Shown piece by piece: positions 1 to 12,239 of a stretch of DNA of 64,000 nucleotides (position 1 is the stretch's first letter; each line of letters starts with the position of its first letter). The DNA is from Plectosphaerella cucumerina (Eukaryota; Ascomycota; Sordariomycetes; Glomerellales; Plectosphaerellaceae): NCBI GenBank assembly GCA_020746995.1, contig JAGPXD010000006.1, positions 868,001-932,000 of the forward strand, given 5' to 3'. A model generated the notes under the pieces. The model saw nothing but the letters and a program-made list of their open reading frames with translations. It was not told the origin of the DNA and ran no database searches. A program made the translations under genes and the position numbers.

Positions 1-933
1 GCGCCTACACATGGCAGACACTCGTTCACCCTATTCTTGATCGTTTTTTTGGTTTCCTGTTGCCCTCTGGGCCCTTACACGCTCGTTCTCTGCGCGCTCT
101 GCATTTCCTCTGGCCATCAAACTCGGCCAAGCTTATCGTCAGGCTTCGATCGATACCAAGGACATACACCCACACAACCTACTCGCCATCAGACCTTCCC
201 ACATCCATCCGGGGTGTCATACTACTCGATAATATTGCATCTCTATCGCACACGAGACGTTTCGACTGCAGCCGGGCACTCGGCCGACCTCCCCCTTCGA
301 CCACAAACCACAGGACACAGCCTCTGTCTGACTGACCCCTTGGGTGCGACCTATCCTGCCCACACTCACGCCGGCCTCTATCATATCCAGGCGGTCGTCC
401 TCCAGTGGTATCTCTTGGCCTGCCTCGATCTCTCGCAGCCCCCATCACCACCATCAAACCCCCTTCTTCCTCCTTCCCATTTTTCCTCCTAGCTCTATTC
501 TGGAGGCCACCATCGCCAGCCGCCCGACTACGAGAGACGATAGCGTTTCCCTTTTTGCTTCTTTTTATCCTTTCTTTCCCATCCATCGCACCATGTCGTG
601 TGCCCCCCTGTCTTTGAGTGGACCGTTTCCCTGTTGCGCCTAGACACCGAGCTCCTCTTCCTCTCTCCCATTCATCCAACGGGGTGTCTTTCTACCCACT
701 CAGAGAGGGAAACCATCTCCATATTCTGTTTCGTTTTCTTTCCCCTCCTCGGTTCGAGCGTGTCTTTGGACGACGTTGGTCGTCGTCGTCGTCGTCGCAG
801 ACGCCCATCCGCGGCCTGACTCGTCAACACATTGGCATGTCAGGTGCACGAGTCGACCCAGCCGTTGCTCACTTACACACACAGTCTCGCCGCCGGTCGC
901 TGGCGTCCACGCCGCCGCCGCCGTCGACGAGCA
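1..933. promoter_or_regulatory. Leader/promoter region of the serine-rich membrane protein gene
   Basis: This stretch carries no supportable gene. It is strongly pyrimidine-rich on the plus strand (many CTCT, TTCC and CCTCC tracts between about 400 and 760), which is typical of fungal promoters and 5' leaders. A GTCGTC repeat lies at about 778-800. Open frames here are low-complexity and have no family resemblance. I infer promoter plus 5' UTR of the gene starting at 934. Confidence 0.5.
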
Positions 934-3900
934 ATGTCAGGCACCCCGCCCCGTGCCCAGCGAAGACCTCTGCATGAGAGATCCGGGTCGCACACCAACG
1001 CGCTCGCCGCCATCCGCGTCGTCCCCTACAGCCCGCCTCGACCTCTCAGCATCACGAGCAGCCATCGTCGGGACGCCTCGAACTCGACCTTGACCTCGAC
1101 CTCGGAAAAGCGACCAGGGCCTGCTGCCCCGAGCGCCGCCACCCATGGAGCATCGGCCTGCGAACCGTTCCCCAGCCATCTCGACCGGGACCACGATCGC
1201 GACCGCGACTCGTACCGGGGTAAGATTGCGGCCCATCACCCAAATCATGCCCTGGGTGCCGCGGCGCCCGCGACACTATCGCGGCCATTGGCGACGGCCC
1301 GGGGCCTTCACGTTTCAGGATCCAATGTGCCATCCCACCGCAGGAATCGCAGCTCGGGTCACCAGACAGCCCTGACCCCTGACAGGGCCGAGGCAGCCTC
1401 GCCCACCTCGCCCACACCGTCCACACGGATTGACGCACGGGATATTTCCCATCCTTATGCGTCATCTTACGCCCAGGGCCAGGAGCCTCCCAAGCCTTCC
1501 ACCTCTTCCACCTTGGGCATCGCCTCCCCCGGCGGCCGACCAGTCTCTCGCCGCCGCAACCTCATTACCGTCAATACCGGCAGGGGCACCTTTGCCGTCC
1601 AGCCCCTTTCGGCCACCCGACAGGGTCACGGCACAGCCGCATCGTCTTTTCAATCGCCGTCCCTGTCACTCTCGCTATCCACCCAGAGCTCATTCGAGCG
1701 CCTCTCCGACCTTTTCAGCAGCGACGGACGGCCCAGCACACCCCTGTCTACCTTGCCGGAACGAACCCCATCCCCTTGCACATCCTTGGAATCTCCTACG
1801 TCGAGATTGCTAGGCGGCGGTGATCACGTTGCGGGCTCGAGCTCCTCCCCCTGGAATTATCGCTTGGTGGGCGGCCTTCGCAAGGTGGCCGTCACGCCTG
1901 ATTCCAAGCAAAACCAGGCCCGGCCCCAACTCCAACCACATCCCCGGCCGCTCTCGTCGCACCCGTTCACCTTGTTAGACACCCGGCCGCCAGCAGCGAC
2001 AGAACGCGACACCACGCCTGACGAAGCTCCCGCCGCTCCAGACTCACCGCGCTCGCTCCTCAACAAGGCATCCTTTCAGTCGTCGCAATCCGCCTCGACC
2101 GCCTCCGGGGAAACCAACTACAAGGTTTATGGCGCCAGCTCTCCCGCACCGGCAAACACCACCGCACCAGACACGGCCAGTCTGCGAGCCTACTCCTCAA
2201 GCGACGACTCCGAAACAAACTTCCGCATCCTCGGCCGCTCCTCTCCCGCCCCCTCGTCACCTCCGCCTCCGTCGCCCGGCCTGAGCCCCGAGAGGACCTT
2301 CGCCAGCGACGCCAGCTATTGCCTTGTGCTTCCTGACTTCTCGCCAGCAGCATCCAGCGCCGCTCCTGGAAAGATCCGGCAGGAATTCTCACAGGAGAGT
2401 CTGGTCGTACAGCCTCTTCAACCAGTCAAGAGGAAATACTCGTTCGAGGGCATCGCACTCCGCACGTCGCGCTCCAGGGAATCCTTCCGCACCGGTTCCT
2501 TGACCTCGATCAACAGCATCATCGGGCAGGAAGCCATCCAGGCCTTCTTGGCAACCCCCCTGGTTCTCAGGCGGCCGAGCGACCCCTCCGCCTCTGCCTC
2601 CGCCTCCATCGGCCCAGGCGCAGACTCGCGCGCCTCACCCTCGACCAGCTTGATCGCACCCAATCCCCCAATGCAGGCCCACCCGCACCAATGGAGCTCA
2701 CAACTGTCCACGGTCCCGTCCGAAAGCGAAGGCGGCAGCGAGCCGCCTGTATCGCGGTCCGTTTCCCCGCTGTCATCCGGCTGGCGGAGCAGCGGGTACC
2801 AGGGCAGTCACAGCAGACAGATGCTGAGCATATCCTCCTCTCTCGCCGCCCGCGAAGAAGATTCCGCCTCTCAATCTCAATCACAAAGCGACTCACTCGA
2901 CAGGCCACAGCCGGCTCTCACCCGCGCTACCACGGTGCGCTTGGTGCAAGACCATGATGAGCACGGAGACGGTCTGGCGGAACTGCATGACTTCTACCCT
3001 CCGCTCAACCAGCGCCCCTCGCGGAGGCGGCTCGGGAGTCTCCTGTCGAGCAGTTCCTCCGACCGCAACCTGCACTCGTCGGCGAGTTCGCGGTCAAACA
3101 GCCTCAACTCCGTGTCGATCCCGACCTGGGCCCGGTAAGCTTCCTTCTCACTCCACCTACACACCACATGTCAGTAGAACGAAGCAGCTAACAGGAATGA
3201 TAGTCTGTACTATGGCAGCGGGGAACGGAAGTGGCTTCGACAGGCTGCCTCCTCCGACTCTATGGCGACAGACTACTACAACGACGGTGGCAGCCGACCC
3301 TCGAGCTCCTTCCGGTCTGGGTCTCCCAGCACAGAGCATCTGTCCCTCAACATTTATAGCCCACGACGCCGGCCGCGCGAGGTGCGCCCTCCGCCCATGG
3401 CGCAGGCCGCCTCCGACTCGGGATCTGTCGACAACAACCATGTTCCGCTCCGTTCGGTGTTCCGCAGGCAGACCTCGAGCATCTGGTCTCCGCACTTGGC
3501 GCGCGACCAACGCGCCAGCGGCTACAGCATCTGGGAGCCCCCGTCCATCGACTGGTCGACAGAGAGCGGGCCATTGGGCAGGCGCAACGTCCAGATTGTT
3601 CTTTTCATCGTGGGCTTTATTCTCCCGCTCAGTACGTCGAACTTCCCACTTTCATCTGGACAAATCCTGAGGACTATGCTAACCAAGCCTGCAACGAACA
3701 GGTTGGATGGTAGGCGCCGTTCTTCCCCTACCGCCGAAGCCGCAACACGACATGATACAGCGGCCGAGCGAAAGCGCGCTCGACGTCTCCAGCCGCCTCC
3801 AATCCCGAACCACCCGAAGTAATCTCGCCGAGGACATTGCCTATCATAATACCCGATGGTGGAGAAACCTCAACCGCATCATGGCCGTCGTCGGTCTCCT

Positions 3901-3961
3901 TATTATCGCCGTCATCGTCACCCTGGTCGTCGTCGGCATCAAACAAGGCTGGGGAAGCTGA
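934..3961 (+). CDS. Serine-rich protein with C-terminal transmembrane segments
   Basis: Exons 934-3134, 3204-3631 and 3702-3961 encode about 962 residues. Introns start GTAAGC and GTACGT, end TAG and CAG, and keep frame; a GCTAAC branch-point-like motif precedes the first acceptor. I chose the ATG at 934 because the in-frame extension from 832 is an arginine-run artefact. The first about 850 residues are disordered and rich in Ser, Pro and Thr. The C-terminus holds two hydrophobic segments, roughly residues 863-885 (ending in LPLPPKP) and 935-955, followed by a short tail. This suggests a membrane-anchored protein with a long disordered cytosolic region. Similar serine-rich proteins occur across filamentous ascomycetes, but I know no established function. 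Splicing is well supported; biochemical role is unknown. Confidence 0.78.
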
Positions 3962-4831
3962 TCGCCGAGCACCACGATGTCATGACGAGCTGAGGAACGC
4001 GACAACTCGAGCCTCCATCCTATCATACCCGTTCGCCATTGCGGACACGACATATTTTTGCCTTCTAGCACGCTGCCAACCCCCCTGATTATCACCAAAT
4101 CGATTGGACAAGGCCTTCGTCACGACCAGGCGAATGCTGGTGCAGCTGCAACTATTCTCGATCTCAGCATCACGATTTATCTCTTTCCTCATTTTACACC
4201 CACCGACTCATGAAGCATGGCTACCGCAATCCTGCGGACTCCGATTTACGACTTGTATGTCTTCGAAATGCGACACGACAAGTCCATCCCACCACTCTCC
4301 TGCGCAACCCGCAAAACCTCGGGCATTGTCTTCGCACCTTTCAACATCTACATGCCATATTTTGCGTCTAGAGCATCCGCCTAGACCGTGTATTCTGACA
4401 CTCGTCCATCCACACCATTTTTTTGTACACATATACCGTTTGTTTCCTCCACTACTTCATGATCTTCTCACGATCTGAGGACTGGCACGATTTACACGAA
4501 TTTTCCCCACCAACTTTCACATATAATAACGCAGCGTCGCGCCGGGACACGCCGCGTTGCTTGGAGTGGCGATGGTTGGCAAAATAGAGATAGATGAATG
4601 TCTAATACCACGATCCCCGTTACCACTTGGGTTCTGAACAACAATGAAGGCCGCGTGAACACATGCCGCGACCAGCCACTGGCAGACTGCCTGCTGAAAT
4701 GCTCCTCGGCCGACGTTCTATCCACGCAATTCCAGTCCCCAAGACTTGGAGAAGTCTATCACACGCTCATCCTTTAGATATAGATGCCATGACTACTAGT
4801 CCAGAAAGTCCCGAGGCATCGAAACCCCTCA
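3962..4831. other. Intergenic region between convergent genes
   Basis: These 870 bases separate the 3' ends of the serine-rich protein gene and ale1. I see no gene, RNA or repeat; open frames are short and unlike known families. The stretch probably holds the two 3' UTRs and polyadenylation signals. Confidence 0.5.
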
Positions 4832-6792
4832 TTACTGCGCCTTCTGGGCCTGAGCCTTGGCAGCGAGAACGCTCTGCTGGCGGCGCCTAAGCTCGACAAA
4901 ATCGGCTTTCATCTCCCTGACTGCCTCGTCCAATTCGCGCTCGGGGTCCTGCGCGACCCCGAGAACAGGCTCCCTTCCCACCAGACTGTCCTGGCTGAGA
5001 GAACGGGCCATCTGCACGCCCGGCCGCTTCTGTCTAGCCTCGAGCTTCTCCCGGAGGTACTGCTTGGCCGGAGAATGGAAAAAGCCCATGGTCACAAGCA
5101 CGCCGATGACGACGAAGAAGTACACGCGTGACCAGGCCAGGACGGAGCCCGAGAAGCTGAGTACCAGGAAGGGCGCGACCGCAAAGGACATGGTGATCTG
5201 CGTTGTCAGGAATGACAGAATATCGTAGATGCGCTTTTTCGGGGTCGGCAGGCCAGAAACGGGGTGAAGGAAGAACGGTCGGACCTGGCGCCGGAAGTCT
5301 ACAATGATCGGGTTAGCCACATTGACGACCATAGAGCTAGGGATAGTCAGGTAGAGGTAGACCATGGGATCACTCACTCTTGGCTACGGTCTGAAGCAGA
5401 CTCGCAAGGACGAAGGTCATGTAGTAGCCCGGGTAGAAGCCATGCCAAAGTGCGCTTGTCGTGAACGTGATCATGCTGGCGCGGAAACCTGGCTTCTTTC
5501 CGTGTGGCGTGACCCGCAGGTAGACGTAGTTTCGGAGCCACTTGTTGGTGTTCATGTTCCAGCTGCCGAGGAAGCCACGAACATTCTGGGCCAGCTCCAC
5601 GCCCCGCGGGTCAATATTCTGCAGTCGGTTCCAGGAGACTTTGCCCGTGATGGGGTCAACTCCATTGTAGCCCAGCCCGGTCAGGATGCAGGCGCCTTCG
5701 GCCAACGACCAGGCGCCGTAGTACTTCATCCGGGCGGTGAGCCCGACGCAGTAAAAGATCCAGATGCGGCGAAGAAGGCCGTAATCAAGGAGGCCGGGAC
5801 CAGTCAGCACGGATGGGTGGTACCAACCCGTCATGGGCACGAACAGGCCGATCCACATGAGCCCAGAGGCGGCCTTCCATGCTGCAGGCGTGCCACTGCG
5901 AGGCACCTTTCGCTTCTTCCTCACGGGAGGCTTCTTGGAGGCGTCGAGGTTTGGCGGGAGGTTGAACATGGTTGTGTCCAGGAAGCGCTGGTATTCTGCG
6001 AATTCAAAGGTCGGTCCGCCCATGAGGGAAGGGAAAAAGAAGACGAAACCGGCAAAGTCCAGAAGCGAGGGCAGCTCGCGCAGTCTCGTCGACTTCTGGT
6101 GGTCGGTCAGGACCTTTTCGGGAAGGAGTCCATCAGCAACATTCCAGCAGAATGCGCTCAGTTTCATGACGAGAACCATCTGGGCGCCTGTGATGTCGAC
6201 AGAGGGCGGGTTGCCGGCAATCTGGCGAGCAATTTGGTTGACGGACAGATGGCCCATCAAGAAGACAAACCCTATCCATGGCATCAAGGGGCTGTGCCGG
6301 AGGAACTTGGCAATGGCATAGCTGCCAGCAGCACTGATGACCAAGGTTTGAACCCCGCTCCAAAGATCGAAGAGGCCGACGAGATAGACGAGAGATATCC
6401 TGCGGAGGACATCTTAGCAAAGTCGGGTTACTCACAGGGACGCTAGTGCCGAGCACTGCGCGATGAGTCTCCGGACGGGGTTCTTACAGGATAACATAGC
6501 CGTTCTTCAAGTCAGGCCTTGAGTCCGGAATGGTTTTGAGGAGGCCAGCGAGGGGATAGGAGATCAGCCAAGAGAAGACCAGCTTGACTAAGTGAAAACA
6601 TGACGATTTAGTTTCTACGGTGTTGGGGCACGGATGTCGGGACCTGGGTAAGCTCACGGTCATCGCTCGGCGTCCCAAGCTTAGGGGACAGGAAGTCAAA
6701 AGCTGTTGCGCAGGTCAGTAAGGCAGCTTGGCGCATGCAGATACAACTTCGCAGTAGGGGGCCAGCGTACGAGCATTAATATATGGCAGCAT
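4832..6792 (-). CDS. ale1: MBOAT-family lysophospholipid acyltransferase (Ale1/Lpt1 type)
   Basis: Exons, read on the minus strand, are 6792-6771, 6702-6658, 6587-6488, 6399-5378 and 5298-4832, giving 551 residues. The first exon encodes only MLPYINA plus one base; the frame and the family's usual N-terminus fix it. The protein is polytopic. The MBOAT active-site region is visible: a Trp-Asn-Met-Asn segment near residue 339 and the invariant His near 375 in SALWHGFYPGYY. Known family members acylate lysophospholipids with acyl-CoA in the ER membrane (Lands cycle). The C-terminal about 100 residues are charged and cytosolic, ending in an Ala/Gln/Lys-rich tail without a clear KKxx signal. Four introns, all GT-AG. 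The gene is divergent from sec15, sharing a 723-bp upstream region. Confidence 0.93.
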
Positions 6793-7515
6793 TTTCAACC
6801 GTACCAGCCTCCGCCGAGTCGGTCGATGGTCAAAGTAGCGTGGCGGGCACGACGCAGGTCAGTGAGTGCTAGTAGGTGTCGGTAGTTGAGAGCAGGGCCA
6901 ATATTCTGGCAGGACCCAGGGCCTGGAAGCTCGAGAACAGAGCTTGCCACGAGTTGTGAGCAAGCGAGCGCAGTGTGAAAAGGGGTTGAGCGAAAAGAGT
7001 TGGGTATAGGAGATGAAGTCTTGGGCGATGAATAGCTCCCCCCAAAAAGAACCCTGCAGGCAGGCCAGGCCAGACTTTCAAGTTGAGTGACGTCGGGATC
7101 GGTTGAGCAAAAAACGAGGTGCAGGTGCAGGAGGCACGGGGAGGACGCCACAAACGGCTTAGCAGTGTTCACCCGACTTCCTGCGAAACCAACCTGGAAA
7201 GGGGTGGTGCTATCTGTGTTGCCGTGGCTTTAGCGCCGCCATCACCCGCGCTTCACGTCTCCAGCCTTCTCCACAATTGCTCCCTCGTGCGGCAGCTCTC
7301 CAGGCTGTGTCTGTCACCCGCTCCTGTTGCTCGCTTGTCGCAAGTCCAAGGTACCGACCTAGAACTGACTTCCTGACCAACTTGACGGTGTCCTGGTCTC
7401 CTGCTTCTTCTCAGGCCCAGACACACCAGGAGCATCCTGAGCCTATGCTTCTTTATCCCGCTTGAAGACATCATTGGCACCGCCGAGGGCTGGAGGGGCC
7501 ATCACACGAGCCACA
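6793..7515. promoter_or_regulatory. Divergent promoter region of ale1 and sec15
   Basis: This 723-bp stretch between two start codons holds no gene. A TGACGTC (CRE-like, incomplete palindrome) sits at about 7088-7094. A polypyrimidine-rich part (about 7230-7450) adjoins the sec15 start. The role of the CRE-like site is inference. Confidence 0.45.
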
Positions 7516-10366
7516 ATGCCCCGACGACCGCAGGCCTTCGATGACTATGGCTCGGCAGTCTCCCAGGTACTTGACTCCCGTAGAAGGCAAGGACTTCGGG
7601 CTGTGCTGATGTCCCTCAAATACAGATCATCCTTGTTTCCTCCGACTCCGAGTTCCTCGACCAGCTCATCCCCGTCTTGAAAGATGCATCCCTCTCCAAC
7701 CGCTCCCCCGTCTTGATGCAGACGCTCGCACAATATGCCGACGAGCGCGAATCAGACATTGAGCGGATTGGGCTCACGAAGCATGAGGAGTTCTTGGGCT
7801 CAGTGGCGCAGCTTCAGCAGGTCCGGGAGGGCACTGTTGCGCTGACTGCAGAAATCCTGGAGCTGAACGAGTCGATTCAAGCAAGCACCGAAGGATTAGC
7901 CGATCAAAAGAGAGCCCTCGTCAATACCCGATCCGTTCGACAGAACATTGCAGACGCATCCGACGCCCTCAACGACTCGCTCAAGATTCTTCACGCCCTG
8001 AACCATGCCCACGAGCTCATCCGGAAAAAGAAGTACTATGGCGCTCTCAAGTCTCTCGACGATCTTCAAAACGAGCACCTGGTGCCAAACATACAAAACA
8101 AGTACGCCACGCAGCACAAGTTGGCCGACGTCATACAGAAATCGATGCCGGCCCTTCAGAAGAGCATCTCGGAGAACGTTATGAACGACTTGAACACCTG
8201 GCTGTTCCGTATTCGAGAGACATCGCAGTTCCTTGGCGAGGTCGCCTTTTACCATACCGAGCTGCGGCGGACGAGGCAACGGGACCGTGTGGAATCAGAC
8301 GAGTACCTGGCGCGCTTCAAACTGAACTCGGCGATAGAACTCGTTTTCGACGAAAGCGAGGAATACGATGTCTTGGACAACGAGGAGTTGCAGGTCGACT
8401 TCACGCCACTGTTCGAGTGCCTACACATACACGAAGCCTTGGGCCAGGTCGACAAGTTTCGCGCCGAGTATTCTGCCACACGCAGGCAGCAAAAGGATCT
8501 GTTGCTGCCGAGCTCCATTGCCCTTACTGCCGACGACGATTCATCATTGAGCAGCCTCCTCGAAAGTATTGCCGGATTTGCCATCATCGAGAAGGCGACC
8601 ATGCAACGCACACCGAGCCTTCGATCAGCCATCGACGTATGAGACAATCCTGCTGCAAGCTGCGCCAATTCCATTGCTGACTGTTTATCATAGGTCGACG
8701 AGCTGTGGGATTCCATGTGTCTTTCTGCCATCTCAATCACATCCAAAGCTCTCAACGATGTGAGCGATGCCGAGACCATGCTCAAGATCAAGGGTGTCAT
8801 CGCTCTGTTTATACAGACCATGGAGGTGCGTAGATCATGTTCCATCTACAATGTTCCCCTCGTCTGACATGCGCAGGGATGGGGCTACTCCATCAACTCG
8901 CTCGACAGCTTCCTTCTCACATTATTCGAGAAATATGCCGAACTGTTGAAGCGCAGGTTCAGCGACGACTTCCAGGAGGTGAGCAGCCCCCTCGTGCCCC
9001 GTTCCGTCTTGCCATTGGGGTCGCTTACTGATTTGCCCATTGCGACAGATTGTCTCCACGGATGACTACATGCCCATGGCGATCAACTCTCGTGAGGAGT
9101 ATGAGAAGGTTGTTAATGTCAGCTGGTTCTCGCCCGAGAAGACCGCCGAGGAGCTCAGGTAATGACACCGTTACCATGTCTCATGTTCAGTTCAACTGAC
9201 CAATGCCCACACAGCTTCCCATGCGTCCTCCCATTCTCGCAGATGTATCCTCTATGCTGCATCGATATCCGGAACTTCCTCAACCAGTTCTACTTCTTCT
9301 CGGATGATCATTTCCAGCACTCTAGCATCGTGGACGACACACTGCGGAAGGTAGGCGGTCTTCAAAACAGCAGAGACGAGTTCTGTACTGACACATACCT
9401 GTTATGTGTAGTCACTGGATGAACTTTTGACAGATAAGGTTTGCAAATCACTGGTGGAGCGGCTCAGCACCCAGTACCTCGGGCAGATTGTCCAAATTCT
9501 CATCAACCTGGAACATTTCGAGGCCGCCTGCCAGGAGTTGGAACAACTCTTGATCCGGGCGAGATCGTCTTCCTCTGCCGGCGGGCCAGTAACGCTCTCA
9601 GCCACGGAGGAGTTCCGCAACAACAAAAAAACCGCTGAAAAGCGCATCTTCGAACTGGTCAACTCGAAGATCGATGATCTCGTGGACACCGCCGAATACG
9701 ACTGGTAAGTACAACTCATCACCCAGGTCAAGGCAATGATCGCTAACATCGGCCAAGGATGGCGTCAACAATCTCTCCCGATCCGAGCAACTACATGCAG
9801 ACTCTAACGCGCTATCTGTCAAATATCATGAACTCCACGCTCCTGGGACTGCCGCGGGAGATCAAGGAGCTCATCTATTTTGACGCCCTCAGTCACGCTG
9901 CCGAGAAGATACTGGTGCGTCCCGCTTCTCGCACACGAAAGGCTTCTGTGGATGGTAAAACTAAATTCATCACAGGGCATCCCGTTGTCACCGGATGTCA
10001 AGCATATCAACTCCAACGCAGTTGCAGTCCTTGCCTGCGACGTGAAGTACCTGACGGACTTTGTTGACAGCTTGGAGAACGGGGCGATGCTACGCGAGAA
10101 CTTGGACGAGCTGCAGCAGACCGTCAATCTGCTCCAGTCGGATAACCATGACGAGTTCTTCGACATTTCAATTCGGAACAAGAAGTTCGGTCGGGTCGAT
10201 GCGATGAACGGGCCCATTCTGCTTGAAAAGTGCGTCACATCCATGACCATGCGCTTTCCATACGGCATTCGCTAACAGAAAGAACCACAGGCTCACTGCT
10301 CAGGCACCTGAGCCTAGTCGAGGAGCACCACTAGCCAACTTCTCTGCCCGGTTTGGCATGAAATAA
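7516..10366 (+). CDS. sec15: Exocyst complex subunit Sec15
   Basis: Ten exons: 7516-7566, 7626-8636, 8694-8825, 8877-8978, 9049-9158, 9215-9350, 9412-9704, 9758-9914, 9976-10229 and 10291-10366. They join in frame to 773 residues, the usual length for fungal Sec15. Known role: Sec15 links the Rab GTPase Sec4 on secretory vesicles to the rest of the exocyst (through Sec10) at sites of polarised growth, which in hyphae is the apex. The N-terminal part (to about residue 350) is helical and coiled-coil-prone, with a long Glu/Gln/Leu-rich stretch. The C-terminal half carries the Sec15 helical-bundle domain, including a conserved Cys-Cys segment in MYPLCCIDIRNFLNQFYFF. All introns are GT-AG and 50-76 nt long. 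I see no truncation. Confidence 0.95.
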
Positions 10367-10652
10367 TGAACGGCCGCTTCAAAAGCACCAGCTCGTCTCC
10401 CGAATACAGGCATCGGACACGACTCGCTCTCCACAGCCGCTGGTATCAGTTCACTACAGGAGCCGCAATGGGAACAGCAAGGCAAGGTAACTCGCTCATA
10501 TTTGTTCCGTCAGACCACTAAAGTCATCTACCAACGCCAAGACGCCACGCGGACCCGGATAGCCCGGCTACACGGTCCTATGTCTTCTGCACCCTGTGGG
10601 GAGACCCGCGTCCGTGTGAAGCAGTCGCCAACACAGTCAGGCCAGGATATCT

Positions 10653-11717
10653 CTACTCAAACTCTTCCGAGGACATGGGAGCCTGGTCACAAGATGTGAG
10701 TTGATGTGGTCCACGGCAATGGTCGGCGTGGAAACCGGGATGGGCGACTCACCTGCTGGGCCTGCATGGTCCCGTAGCCGTACATGCCCTCAATCTCACC
10801 ATACATCGAGGGCTGTGCCTGGCCGTAGGCAGCCTGGGGAGCGGCCTGTACAGGTCCGGGGTACATGTTAGGAGCCTGCCGGAAGTCCTGCTCTGGGGCG
10901 ATCGCGTGGCCGCCAAGTCCGTAGTCGGAGGGGGCCATGGCATGGTTGGGCGGCTGTGCGACGTGCCCCGGGATCTGAGGCTGCGCTGCCTGGGGGACAC
11001 CTTGCTGCGCTGTAGTCTGTCCAGCGCTGCGCTTGGTGTGGGAGGCGGCCTCCTCGCGAGGCACAATGTCGATGAGGAAATCAAACATGTCAGATTTGGC
11101 CAAAGCAGAAGCTATGTCGGAGCGTTGCAAAGTCCTCCGCTTGTTCTCCTCGGCGTGGATCCAGGCCCTCATGGTGAGCTCCGTGATGAAGATGTCGCAG
11201 CCCTTGGCGAAGAGGATTGGCGCTTCGGCAGAGATCATCTTGACTTCCGGGTCCGCCTTCATGACCTTCTTGATGCGCGCGAGGGGGAGCTGGTGAACCT
11301 TGTAGTCGTGGGTGTCGCTCTCGAGATGGTTGATGGTCTGCTGCCAGTACGTCGTCATGATGTCCTTGTACTGCCCGGTCAAGCCCTGGTGCACCTGAAG
11401 GAGAAGGTCAAGGTCAGAGATAGCTGGGAAACAGAGGTGGATGGTGGGCGCTTACGTTGGCCCACGGACCGGTGTAGAGCTCGGCGGGCGCGAAACCCTG
11501 GGAGGAGAGCTGAGCTCAAATGGTCAGTGGTAGGCATCGCGGGGGTTGTTCGAGTGCACAAACAGCAACACTGGCGCCTACGACCCGTCGTTAATTAGCG
11601 ATGTCCATGTGCGTGCAAGATAAGACTGGACTTACCATAATGTCCGCCCTGCGTGAGGTCATAGACGTGCTGCTGGGGGCGATTTTGCTGCTGGGCGGGC
11701 TGGTTCTGGGCGTCCAT
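10653..11717 (-). CDS. hap5: CCAAT-binding factor subunit Hap5/HapE (NF-YC histone-fold protein)
   Basis: Exons on the minus strand are 11717-11636, 11514-11456, 11394-10753 and 10682-10653, giving 270 residues. The core has the NF-YC histone fold: LPLARIKKVMKADPEVKMIS, then APILFAKGCDIFITELT and RRTLQRSDIASALAKSDMFDFLIDIV. Known role: Hap5 pairs with Hap3 and then Hap2 to bind CCAAT boxes, and in fungi the bZIP protein HapX joins to govern iron and respiration genes. Both ends are Gln/Pro/Ala-rich. The last exon adds only APMSSEEFE. Without that final splice the frame would run on and give a basic tail, so the acidic spliced ending is an inference. It ends tail-to-tail with sec15, 286 bp apart, and is divergent from fcf2. 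Confidence 0.93.
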
Positions 11718-12239
11718 GGTGTCTGATGGTTGTTTTGTGGGGCCCTTTGGTGGTGATGGAGAGCCGATAACGATGCGCGTCGCGTATCCGAGCAGCTAGA
11801 GCGCGATTGACGAGGCGATGGTCTGAACTTGAATTCGATGCTGAGACTATCAGTTCCTGTCCTTGTAGTTTTCTCCTGGTTCCGACGAGAGCTCAAAGTC
11901 TGCATGCGCGATGTTGACGTCAGGTGAAGTTGGCTGCTGATGTCGTGTTGTGGTTGTGGTGGTGGTCGGTCAATGCTGCCCAACCCCACAGGCAGGTTGG
12001 CAGGTGGCAGTCGAGCCTTGGATCACATGATTACATAACCCAAAGTGCTGTCCTGCTGACTCATCTCGACGACCCTGGCACCCAACTCAGCCTTGATCCA
12101 CTCGGTTTTTTTTTCCTCCGAGCTCTGCCTCTGCCTTTATTTTGTCGGCCAGACTTGTCGCCTGCCATCTCTCTTCCTTCTCCCTCCACGGCACTCACCA
12201 GCCTTCTCTCCTCATCATTTCTGTCACTGCGCCACCGCT
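11718..12239. promoter_or_regulatory. Divergent promoter region of hap5 and fcf2
   Basis: The 522 bp between the two start codons contain no gene. A pyrimidine-rich tract lies at about 12,105-12,230, next to the fcf2 start. A perfect CRE palindrome is listed separately. Confidence 0.5.
11915..11922. promoter_or_regulatory. CRE/ATF-type palindrome TGACGTCA
   Basis: A perfect TGACGTCA lies in the shared hap5/fcf2 upstream region, 198 bp from the hap5 start and 318 bp from the fcf2 start. Fungal bZIP factors of the ATF/CREB class bind this palindrome. That it is used here is inference from sequence only. Confidence 0.45.

Noticed and set aside
37..679. Overlapping open frames on both strands before the first gene
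   Set aside because: Pyrimidine-rich leader sequence gives Ser/Pro/Leu-rich frames on one strand and Arg/Gly/Glu-rich on the other, with no motif.
5364..6446. 360-residue plus-strand open frame across ale1
   Set aside because: It is the antisense shadow of the MBOAT exon, whose motifs and splice sites are clear on the minus strand.
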